A DNA stretch of 5,382 bases. Origin: an uncultured Spirochaetaceae bacterium. Lineage in GTDB: Bacteria > Spirochaetota > Spirochaetia > Treponematales > Treponemataceae. The notes under the pieces are model-generated. The model did no database searches. It had not been told where the DNA came from and saw only the letters and a list, made by a program, of their open reading frames with translations. The DNA is taken from contig CALNCH010000254.1 in assembly GCA_937875245.1 (NCBI GenBank), forward strand, positions 1 to 5,382, given 5' to 3'. The position numbers were made by a program, and so were the translations under genes. Shown in pieces: positions 1 to 5,382 of this stretch; within the stretch, counting starts at the first letter, position 1, and the number at the start of each line of letters is the position of its first letter.

Positions 1-2858
1 TGTTCTAAGGTTTTTCTATCAAGGGAACCTAAACCTTCATCGATAAACAAGGAGTCTAGTTGTATTCCACCATTTCGAGATTGGACAACATCGGAAATTG
101 CTAAGGCTAAACTGATTGATGCCATAAAGGTTTCTCCCCCAGAAAGGGTATTGCAGGGTCTGGTTTTTCCCGTATAACTATCGTATATTTCTAAATCTAA
201 GCCTTTGTTTCCTCTTCCTAAGGATGTATCCTCTTTTAATCCTAGGGTATACCGTTGATCCGAAATTCTTTCTAGCCGGCTACTGGCAAAGGTAGTTATT
301 TCTTCAAGATAAGAACTTAAAATCCATGAATCTAAAGGAATTTTTTTTGGATTTCCCCCAGATAAGGCTTCGTGTAAGTTTGAATAGGTTATTAAGTCAA
401 TAGTAAGTTTTTCTTTGTTTTCCAAGATGGTATCATATTGAGTTCTATATTCTTGTATTTGATGTATAGCTACTTGTAGTGTTTCTATTTCTTTTTCAAG
501 AGTATCTAGGAGTGTTGTGTATTCATCTATTTTCTTAGTTGCTTGTATTTGCTGGTTTTGTAATTGAGATAAATCACCCTCATATTGAGTTTGCACTTGT
601 TCTGCCTTGCTTTCTAACTGAGTTTTAACATTTTCCCAGTTCTGTATCTGTTTTTCTTTTTCATCAATTAGTTCTGGAGTTAAAAAGTCTTTTTCAACTT
701 CTTCTTTTGTTTTAAAAAAAGTATTCTTCAGACTTTGTTCTAGTTTTAGATTAGCTTTTTCTAATTCCTTTTCAGCAGTCTCTTTGAGGCGTTTTCCATT
801 TTCCAGTCGTTCTTTTAGTTTTGTAATGGTGGTTTGGTTTTCTTCTTTATTTTTATTATAAGCATTTATTTCTGATTCTACTTTTTGTATAGACGTTATT
901 TTATCCTGATAAGCAAGTTCAATATCAGCTTGTATTTCTGTTATACCACTATTTTCCAGTAGAGCTTCTAGTGTTTCTTTTTTATGAGAGACGGTAGTAT
1001 TTGCAACAGAAATAGACATTTCTTGCTCTTGCAGGAGTTTTTCCAAGGGGTCTTTTTGTTGTGTTAAGGTTTGAATCTGCTTCTCGTAGCTTTCTTTTTT
1101 GCTTCCTATCTGTTTTAAGGAGTCGATAGTGCTTTTTTGTTTTTCAAGCTTCGCTTCTATTTCTAATTCAGAATTAACTGGTTTTTCTTTTGGAAGTTGT
1201 GCTTCTAATTGTTGAACTTTTCCCAGTACAGTGTTTTTTTCTGCAGTTATACTATTCAGTTCATTTTTATTTGTTTTAATAAGAGATTCTTGGGTATGTA
1301 TTTTTGTTTGGGTATCTAAGGTTGTCCTAGGTTTTTGGGCTAAGTGAGGGTGATGAAGAGAGCCACAAACAGGACACTCGTGTTCTTCTGCCAAATTTTC
1401 TGCTAATAGAAAAGCAAGATTTTCTTTTTTTTCGGCCTCCCGTGTGGCTATGTATTCCTCTAGTAATAAAGTAGCATCTATATCTATTTTACTCTTTTCA
1501 TTTTCTTCTGTTACTAGCTTGGTATACTGACTTTTTGCTGTTTCCCATTGTTGGTAAAGCTTGGTTTCTTCCAGCGTTTTTTCTAAAACACGTAAGTCTG
1601 CTTCAGCTTCCAAAAGTTTTTTTTCTATAGCTTGATTTTCTTCAGTAAAAAGTATGAGAGGTTCCAGTTGTGTTTTTATTTCATAAAGCTTTTTTTCTGT
1701 ATTATTTTTTGCAATAATAAGAGTCTTGGTTTTATCTACTTCTTCTGTGTACTTTTGTTTTGCTTCCACCCCTTTTTTTAGATTTTCACATTGGTTTTCC
1801 AGTTGCTCTTTTAACCGGTGTTTTTCGTCATAGGTAGAGGCTACATCCTGTAACTTTTTATTTATTTCATTAGCTTCTGTAAATTCAGCGGTCTCTTTTT
1901 CATATGTGAGTTGGAGATTTGACAATTCTTTTTCAATACGTCGTAAATCAGTAATTAAGGGTATAATTTGAGCGGCTACTTTTCCTCTTTTAAGCTGTTC
2001 TTTTTCGATGAATATAGTATTTTCTTGTTTTTTGTGTTCTGTCAGTTTTTCTTGAATAGACTGATATTCAGTATAGGAGCGAATTTGATCTTTTAATTTT
2101 TCCTCTTCTAATTTTGCTTTATCCAAGTTTTTTTGATTAGTAGTCTTGTCTTTTTTGAAGGTATTCTGTTTTTCTTCCAGCAGGGTAACTTGTTCTGTAT
2201 AGGTTTCTGGTGAAAAACGCATTTCTAATTCTTTTTGTTGGGTATCTAAAGCTTGATATCTACTGTCTAAAAGAGTCTTTTTGTCTTTGATTCTTGTTGC
2301 AATTTTTGTATAGTCATCGATGGGGAATAATTTTTGTAGGGTTGGTTTTTTTTCAGTGGAACTTTGTTGTAAAAAACGAGCAAATTCACCTTGGGGTAAT
2401 AAAACTATTTTAGTAAATTCGTCTACACTTAATCCAATTAAACTTTGTAAATAAGCGTCTACTTCTGTTTTTTGATTGGAAATTAGTTTTTCGGTATTTT
2501 CAATTTGAAATAAACTGGAACTATCTCCTGTTTTTGTAGTTTTTCCCGTTTTAGTGGTATGCCAATAAGGTAAAATTCGAATAATTTTATGCACTACAGA
2601 TCTCACACTAAAAGTGAGGGTGATAGAACTTTCATCTTCAGAAGAAGCAAAATGAGATCGTAAGTTGGTATTTTCCATATTGCTTCGAGCGCCAGTTAAT
2701 TTGCCATAGAGAGCGTATGTAATGGAGTCTAAAATGGTGGTTTTGCCAGAACCGGTTTTTCCTGAGATTAAAAAGAATTCTTCCAAGGAGGAAAAATCAA
2801 TGCTATGTTTTCCCACAAAGGGTCCAATATTTTCTAGCACAAGGGTAATCGGTTTCAT
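1..2858 (-). CDS. sbcC: SbcC, ATPase/coiled-coil subunit of the SbcCD nuclease (C-terminus cut by window edge)
   Basis: Rad50-family subunit that, with SbcD, forms the cytoplasmic ATP-dependent nuclease acting on DNA hairpins, palindromes and blocked ends. I translated the minus strand by hand: 952 complete codons, no internal stop, running off the left edge. Residues 1-41 carry the N-terminal ATPase strand and Walker A (GKTGSGKTT, 33-41). The Q-loop is LPQGEFARFL at 154-163. Two long Glu/Lys/Gln-rich coiled-coil arms (roughly 185-460 and 530-790) flank a zinc hook, C495-P-V-C498, near the centre. The C-terminal half-ATPase shows the signature LSGGE (905-909) and Walker B LFIDEGLGSLD (937-947) with D940 and E941. 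Family members are usually about 1000-1050 residues, so perhaps 60-100 residues, including the H-loop, lie outside. The ATG is supported by a GAGG 7 nt upstream and by its ATGA overlap with the sbcD stop, typical of translational coupling. No key residue is missing in the visible part. Confidence 0.97.
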   Translation of the reverse strand, partial: MKPITLVLENIGPFVGKHSIDFSSLEEFFLISGKTGSGKTTILDSITYALYGKLTGARSNMENTNLRSHFASSEDESSITLTFSVRSVVHKIIRILPYWHTTKTGKTTKTGDSSSLFQIENTEKLISNQKTEVDAYLQSLIGLSVDEFTKIVLLPQGEFARFLQQSSTEKKPTLQKLFPIDDYTKIATRIKDKKTLLDSRYQALDTQQKELEMRFSPETYTEQVTLLEEKQNTFKKDKTTNQKNLDKAKLEEEKLKDQIRSYTEYQSIQEKLTEHKKQENTIFIEKEQLKRGKVAAQIIPLITDLRRIEKELSNLQLTYEKETAEFTEANEINKKLQDVASTYDEKHRLKEQLENQCENLKKGVEAKQKYTEEVDKTKTLIIAKNNTEKKLYEIKTQLEPLILFTEENQAIEKKLLEAEADLRVLEKTLEETKLYQQWETAKSQYTKLVTEENEKSKIDIDATLLLEEYIATREAEKKENLAFLLAENLAEEHECPVCGSLHHPHLAQKPRTTLDTQTKIHTQESLIKTNKNELNSITAEKNTVLGKVQQLEAQLPKEKPVNSELEIEAKLEKQKSTIDSLKQIGSKKESYEKQIQTLTQQKDPLEKLLQEQEMSISVANTTVSHKKETLEALLENSGITEIQADIELAYQDKITSIQKVESEINAYNKNKEENQTTITKLKERLENGKRLKETAEKELEKANLKLEQSLKNTFFKTKEEVEKDFLTPELIDEKEKQIQNWENVKTQLESKAEQVQTQYEGDLSQLQNQQIQATKKIDEYTTLLDTLEKEIETLQVAIHQIQEYRTQYDTILENKEKLTIDLITYSNLHEALSGGNPKKIPLDSWILSSYLEEITTFASSRLERISDQRYTLGLKEDTSLGRGNKGLDLEIYDSYTGKTRPCNTLSGGETFMASISLALAISDVVQSRNGGIQLDSLFIDEGLGSLDRKTLE

Positions 2859-3202
2859 TCTTGTTCCTCTTTTTCAACTTCTTTTGCAACCTGCATAATG
2901 GTATTTGTTTCTCTTTCCCATTGTGTAAGATCCCTTTGCGAATACACATCGGTAATAAAAGCTTTGAAAATATTTTCTAAGTTTAAATCACTTTCTTTAT
3001 TTTTAAGTAATAACCGTTTTTTTTCTTGAGATACTGTGTTTTCATCAGATCCTTTTCTACTTTTTTGAATAAGAGAGAGTACGTTAGGATATTTTGCTTT
3101 TAGTTGGAGTAAGGGATTTTCTATAATGGATTTGTTAGTACAGGTAAATTGAATATAACTATTGGCAGTTGTTTCATCTGGGGTGTTTTGTAAAAAGTCC
3201 TT
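2855..3202 (-). pseudogene. sbcD: SbcD C-terminal part, displaced into the -1 frame by a one-base shift
   Basis: In the frame one base back from the preceding entry, the minus strand reads KDFLQNTPDETTANSYIQFT and continues for about 115 codons without a stop to TGA at 2855-2857. It passes through SIIENPLLQLKAKYPNVLSL, which fits the SbcD pattern of a short strand, a helix and a 'YPNVL' strand, and ends in an acidic tail. Adding one base restores 1203 nt, which is 401 codons including the stop, a normal SbcD length. The stop overlaps the sbcC ATG (ATGA, 2855-2858), the usual sbcD-sbcC junction, so the gene was clearly continuous. I see no own start codon or ribosome site near the beginning. 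The part is translated only if the shift is a sequence error or is bypassed. I saw no classic X-XXY-YYZ slippery heptamer at the break. Confidence 0.88.
2866..2869 (-). promoter_or_regulatory. Ribosome binding site of sbcC inside the end of sbcD
   Basis: The minus strand reads GAGG, then seven bases, then the ATG at 2858. The site lies within the last codons of sbcD (the -EKEEQE tail). It fixes the sbcC start and shows that this organism uses Shine-Dalgarno sequences for internal operon genes, in contrast with sbcD and ispH. Confidence 0.75.
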
Positions 3203-4056
3203 AACACCCCTTCTAGACGGAGAACTGGATGAAGGGGTGTTAAGGGAAGGGGAGTAACAACAACATCTTTTGTAGCATCAGCAATAGCAATTTTTAAGGC
3301 ATATTTTTTTATATTAGCTTCATCAAAGGAATAGGATAAAGGAGAACCGGCATAATAGAGTTTAGAACTTACTTTTTGCATTTTATGTAAATGTCCAAAA
3401 GCTCCGTAAGTAACAAAGGAAAATAAGTCAGGTGATACTAATTCACTGTTTCCTAGAAAAACTCGTTCAGACTCGCTTTTTAAGCCTCCTAGTACAAATA
3501 AGTGGGCATTAATAAGACAAGGTATTTCTTTTCCTTTTTCTTTTTCAAGTTTATTATGGGCTTCTTGAATTTGTGTAGTTGCCACTGATAATAAATCACT
3601 TTGACTGGTTATAGGACTTCCATCTTCATTGAAAAAACTACCAGATTGTAAAATAGGTATTTGATACAAAGCATAGGGTTCTTGGTTTGAACCATAAATA
3701 AGAAGGGGGGTAGTGATATTTTCAGCTTGAGTTTGAATATGAATATGTGCTGCGGTAAAAAAGGTTGCACCAAAAGAAAGTCGTCTGCCTGAATCATGGT
3801 TACCAGAAATAATACCAATTTCTAGTTGGGGACAGACTTGGTGTATTTGAGATAAAAATTTGTCAAATAAGGCTACTGCTTCTGGACTTGGAATTGCTCT
3901 ATCGTAAACGTCTCCTGTAATTAAAAATAAATCATATTTTTCTTTTTGTAATTCACTAATTAGTTGTTGTAATACGTACTCTTGGTCTTCGATGAGGGAA
4001 ATTTCATGAAAACTTTTTCCAATATGCAAATCCCCTGTTTGTAAAATGTGTAACAT
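3121..4056 (-). CDS. sbcD: SbcD exonuclease subunit, N-terminal part up to a frameshift (311 aa as sequenced)
   Basis: Mre11-family metallophosphoesterase, the nuclease partner of SbcC. All metal-binding motifs are present: GDLHIGK (D9, H11), GDVYDR (D49), GNHDS (N86, H87, D88), NAHL (H185) and GHLH (H222, H224), followed by the capping-domain sequence AGSPLSYSFDE. The family start MLHILQTGDLHIGK fixes the ATG at 4056. The frame is open 18 codons further up, to 4110, but that stretch would overlap ispH, covers the promoter and is not family-like. After LEGVL (residues 281-285) the frame stops resembling SbcD and ends at 3121, giving 311 residues where about 400 are expected. The rest is intact in the -1 frame (see 2855-3202). 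A product made as written would keep the nuclease centre but lose the C-terminal SbcC-binding region. No Shine-Dalgarno is visible. A sequencing or amplification error is possible. Confidence 0.93.
   Translation of the reverse strand: MLHILQTGDLHIGKSFHEISLIEDQEYVLQQLISELQKEKYDLFLITGDVYDRAIPSPEAVALFDKFLSQIHQVCPQLEIGIISGNHDSGRRLSFGATFFTAAHIHIQTQAENITTPLLIYGSNQEPYALYQIPILQSGSFFNEDGSPITSQSDLLSVATTQIQEAHNKLEKEKGKEIPCLINAHLFVLGGLKSESERVFLGNSELVSPDLFSFVTYGAFGHLHKMQKVSSKLYYAGSPLSYSFDEANIKKYALKIAIADATKDVVVTPLPLTPLHPVLRLEGVLRTFYKTPQMKQLPIVIFNLPVLTNPL
3199..3245. repeat. Perfect 15-bp inverted repeat with 17-nt loop inside sbcD
   Basis: CCTTAACACCCCTTC at 3199-3213 is the exact reverse complement of GAAGGGGTGTTAAGG at 3231-3245, with a 17-base loop between. 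It lies within codons for TPLHP and LEGVL of SbcD, so it is not an intergenic terminator. The distal end of the stem coincides with the region where the sbcD frame is lost. A third copy of the core octamer GGGGTGTT lies at 3180-3187 and can pair with the middle arm instead. Confidence 0.9.
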
Positions 4057-4059
4057 GGT

Positions 4060-4087
4060 TTTACTATAACGTACTTTTTGATATACT
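4060..4087 (+). promoter_or_regulatory. Predicted sigma70-type promoter of ispH, probably leaderless
   Basis: TATACT at 4082-4087 matches the -10 consensus at five of six positions. A weaker -35, TTTACT (4060-4065), lies 16 bp upstream. Six bases separate the -10 from the ispH ATG at 4094, which places the predicted transcript start on the first coding base. There is no Shine-Dalgarno upstream. The -35 overlaps the -10 of the opposing sbcD promoter, so the two should compete for polymerase. Confidence 0.5.
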
Positions 4088-4092
4088 GGCAA
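4063..4092 (-). promoter_or_regulatory. Predicted sigma70-type promoter of sbcDC, probably leaderless
   Basis: On the minus strand TTGCCA (4092-4087) is separated by 18 bp from TATAGT (4068-4063); each matches the consensus at five of six positions. Six bases separate the -10 box from the sbcD ATG, so a start at the usual distance falls on the A at 4056. No Shine-Dalgarno lies upstream of this ATG, which fits a leaderless transcript. The elements are directly visible, but activity and start site are inferred. Confidence 0.6.
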
Positions 4093-4093
4093 C

Positions 4094-4975
4094 ATGAACA
4101 ATGAAATCAAAGTTGTTAGAGCTGATATTTTAGGTTATTGTATGGGTGTTCGCCGAGCTGTTGAATTAGCTAAAGAAGCTTTGGAAAGCTATCCCCACAA
4201 GCAAGTTTTTACCCTTGGTCCCTTAATTCATAATAAGAGTGCCTTAGAACAATTAGCAAATCAAGGGTTATTACAACTTTCTGTAACGGACATAGATTCT
4301 ATAAATTCTGAAAACCCTCCAGTGGTAATTGTTAGAGCTCATGGAGTGCCTCCAGCTGTAAAAAAAGCTTTATCAGAAAAAAATTGCATCATAATAGACG
4401 CCACCTGTCCTCGAGTTTTATTAAGTCAAAAACGAGCTGCAGATTTTGCAGAAAAGCATTATGAAGTGTTAATTGCAGGTGATAAAAATCATGGGGAAGT
4501 AACAGGTATTGCCGGATTTGCAGAAGAAAAAGGCAGTAAGTGTCAGGTAGTAGAAAATGTAGCTGATGCAGAAAACATATCAGCGGTTGATAAGGCCATA
4601 CTTATCAGTCAAACCACAATAAGTCGTCAAGAATATGAAGATATCGCTGCAGTGTTAAAAACAAAAATTGCAGATTTACAAGTCTTTAATACTATTTGTC
4701 CGGCAACAAGCGAGAGACAAAAAGCCTTAGAAGAACTTTGTTCAAAAGTAGAAGGAATATTAGTAATAGGTGGAAAAAACTCTGCAAATACACAACGTCT
4801 TTTTATGAATGCTGAAAAGTGGTGTAAGGGACTTGTTGCACACATAGAAACTGCTGATGAAATTCCTTCTTCTTTTTTCCATTTGAAAACCGTAGGTTTA
4901 ACAGCCGGTGCTTCTACTCCAGATGAAATAATAGACGAAGTAGAAGATACCCTCATAAAAAAAACGATTGAATAA
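4094..4975 (+). CDS. ispH: 4-hydroxy-3-methylbut-2-enyl diphosphate reductase (LytB)
   Basis: Cytoplasmic iron-sulfur enzyme of the last MEP-pathway step, reducing HMBPP to IPP and DMAPP for isoprenoid synthesis. At 293 residues it is a normal full-length, single-domain IspH. The three cluster-binding cysteines are present: C16 in GYCMGVRRAVE, C105 in IIDATCPRV and C202 in FNTICPATSERQ. Substrate residues are also present: H46 (GPLIHN), H83 (VRAHGVP), H133 and E135 (KNHGEVTG), T175 (SQTTIS), S230 and N232 (GGKNSANTQR) and S274 (TAGASTPDE). The start MNNEIKVVRADILGYCMG gives the usual short lead before the first cysteine. Nothing suggests inactivation. The gene is divergent from sbcDC across only 37 bp and is followed in the same direction by valS after 60 bp, so it may be the first gene of an ispH-valS transcript. 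It implies that the organism uses the MEP route. Confidence 0.98.
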   Translation: MNNEIKVVRADILGYCMGVRRAVELAKEALESYPHKQVFTLGPLIHNKSALEQLANQGLLQLSVTDIDSINSENPPVVIVRAHGVPPAVKKALSEKNCIIIDATCPRVLLSQKRAADFAEKHYEVLIAGDKNHGEVTGIAGFAEEKGSKCQVVENVADAENISAVDKAILISQTTISRQEYEDIAAVLKTKIADLQVFNTICPATSERQKALEELCSKVEGILVIGGKNSANTQRLFMNAEKWCKGLVAHIETADEIPSSFFHLKTVGLTAGASTPDEIIDEVEDTLIKKTIE

Positions 4976-5025
4976 GCTGTAGAAAAAGGATAAACTGGAA
5001 AAATAATTATTGCATAACTATGATA

Positions 5026-5030
5026 GAGGT
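5026..5030 (+). promoter_or_regulatory. Ribosome binding site of valS in the ispH-valS spacer
   Basis: GAGGT ends five bases before the ATG at 5036 and decides this start over the ATG at 5031, which is followed by a stop after two codons. The 60-bp spacer (4976-5035) shows no terminator-like hairpin. A possible TATGAT -10 at 5019-5024 has only a poor -35 (CTGGAA at 4995-5000), so readthrough from ispH is the simpler reading. Confidence 0.65.
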
Positions 5031-5035
5031 ATGAG

Positions 5036-5382
5036 ATGAAAGGCATTGAATTAGAAAAAGCATATAACCCAAAAGAGTTCGAAGATCCTTTGTATGAACA
5101 ATGGGAAAAAGAAGGATATTTTAAGCCTTCAACTGATGCTGATTCTCCTGTCAAAAAAACAGAATGCCATTGTTGTTCTGATAAAAAAGGAAAAACACCT
5201 TTCACTGTAGTTATTCCACCTCCAAACGTTACCGGTGTTCTTCACATGGGACACGGATTAAATAACGCTCTTCAAGATATTGTTGTTCGTTATCATCGTA
5301 TGAAAGGTGAACCAACCTTATGGGTTCCTGGTACTGATCATAACGAACAACAAAATCTTGAAGAGCGTTATTTAATCCGTGT
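5036..5382 (+). CDS. valS: Valyl-tRNA synthetase, N-terminal fragment (genuine to about 5341)
   Basis: Class I aminoacyl-tRNA synthetase that charges tRNA-Val in the cytoplasm. The first 102 residues are visible. The N-terminal ELEKAYNPKEFEDPLYEQWE helix region is followed by a spacer (32-55), then VVIPPPNVTGVLHMGHGLNN with the HIGH-type motif HMGH at 70-73, the helix LQDIVVRYHRMKGEP, and LWVPGTDH at 95-102. ValS normally continues AGIATQ after GTDH. Here it continues NEQQNLEERYLIR, which is translated from a reverse-complement copy of upstream valS sequence and is not part of the protein. The correct gene of about 880-900 residues runs beyond the window. The spacer is longer than in E. coli ValS as I recall it, and it carries the cluster C44-H-C-C47, which is unusual. 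Start choice rests on GAGGT five bases upstream and on the family N-terminus. Confidence 0.95.
   Translation, partial: MKGIELEKAYNPKEFEDPLYEQWEKEGYFKPSTDADSPVKKTECHCCSDKKGKTPFTVVIPPPNVTGVLHMGHGLNNALQDIVVRYHRMKGEPTLWVPGTDHNEQQNLEERYLIR
5251..5382. repeat. Foldback inverted repeat at the window end, probable chimeric contig end
   Basis: Positions 5340-5382 are the reverse complement of 5251-5293, with 42 of 43 positions matching; the one mismatch pairs 5279 with 5354. The match decays at once outside this block, and about 46 bases lie between the arms. The left arm is valS coding sequence with the correct motif. The right arm begins exactly where the conserved GTDH-AGIATQ sequence should continue. 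I infer a template-switch or foldback chimera rather than a genomic repeat. The annotation should not use 5342-5382. Confidence 0.9.

Noticed and set aside
1342..2624. Direct repeat of 13 bases (AAGTGAGGGTGAT at 1342-1354 and 2612-2624) in sbcC.
   Set aside because: The copies encode HHPHL and SITLTF in unrelated domains and in different structural settings; one 13-mer coincidence in 5 kb of biased sequence is not surprising.
3192..3204. Programmed -1 frameshifting to make full-length SbcD.
   Set aside because: There is no X-XXY-YYZ slippery heptamer at the shift. The hairpin arms are upstream of or at the shift on the mRNA rather than 5-8 nt downstream, and I know of no SbcD family made this way.
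3199..3245. Reading the 15-bp inverted repeat as a transcription terminator or attachment site.
   Set aside because: It is inside sbcD coding sequence, has no U-run positioned as in an intrinsic terminator, and lies upstream of the coupled gene sbcC.
3609..3818. 69-codon minus-strand ORF starting MVLFLVTMIQ.
   Set aside because: It is an out-of-frame shadow inside the conserved nuclease domain of sbcD, with no ribosome site and no recognisable motif.
4057..4110. Upstream extension of sbcD to an ATG at 4110 (18 extra residues).
   Set aside because: SbcD proteins start right before the GDxHxGK motif, the extension overlaps ispH and covers the promoter region, and no ribosome site supports it.
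4627..5205. 192-codon minus-strand ORF antisense to ispH and valS.
   Set aside because: It lies opposite two well-recognised genes, its translation is Ser/Phe-rich as expected for an antisense frame, and it spans the intergenic spacer without any family resemblance.
5336..5382. Treating the terminal inverted repeat as a real hairpin element, such as a replication terminus or integron-like site.
   Set aside because: Both arms are the same valS coding sequence and the junction interrupts an invariant ValS motif, so a chimera is a far simpler explanation.

Overview
This 5.4-kb window is a densely packed, AT-rich bacterial chromosome fragment. It holds two divergent gene pairs and almost no spare DNA. 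The genes are the SbcCD (bacterial Rad50/Mre11) nuclease pair on the minus strand and ispH-valS on the plus strand. The wording of the ValS N-terminus and the low GC content make me think of a host-associated spirochaete (Treponema-like), but this is an impression from memory, not a result, and other low-GC bacteria cannot be excluded. All four families are ordinary, and I see no phage, plasmid, IS, CRISPR or tRNA sequence.

Layout: 1-2858 (minus) is sbcC, open through the left edge and lacking only its extreme C-terminus. Its Walker A, Q-loop, CPVC zinc hook, LSGGE signature and Walker B are all visible. Positions 2855-4056 (minus) are sbcD, overlapping the sbcC start by ATGA. Its reading frame is broken by a one-base shift near 3190-3204, so the uninterrupted frame stops at 3121 while the rest of the protein continues in the -1 frame to 2855. 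Restoring one base gives exactly 401 codons. The break lies at or beside the edge of a perfect 15-bp inverted repeat with a 17-nt loop. Positions 4057-4093 are a 37-bp divergent promoter region. Positions 4094-4975 (plus) are a complete, catalytically intact ispH. Positions 5036-5382 (plus) are the start of valS.

Two things stand out. First, the 37-bp gap between sbcD and ispH contains two head-to-head sigma70-like promoters. Each -10 box is placed so that the predicted transcription start is the A of the ATG, and neither gene has a Shine-Dalgarno sequence, although sbcC and valS do. Both transcripts may therefore be leaderless, and the promoters overlap enough to exclude each other. Second, the last ~42 bases of the window (about 5341-5382) are not valS. 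They are a reverse-complement copy of 5251-5293, joined after the conserved GTDH of ValS. This is the signature of a foldback chimera at a contig or read end, so genuine sequence should be taken to end at about 5341.

Functionally, SbcC and SbcD form the ATP-driven nuclease that opens hairpins and processes blocked DNA ends. IspH makes IPP and DMAPP at the end of the MEP pathway, and ValS charges tRNA-Val. I find no convincing evidence of a new multi-gene system. The interest is in the compact promoter pair, the hairpin-associated sbcD break and the end artefact.
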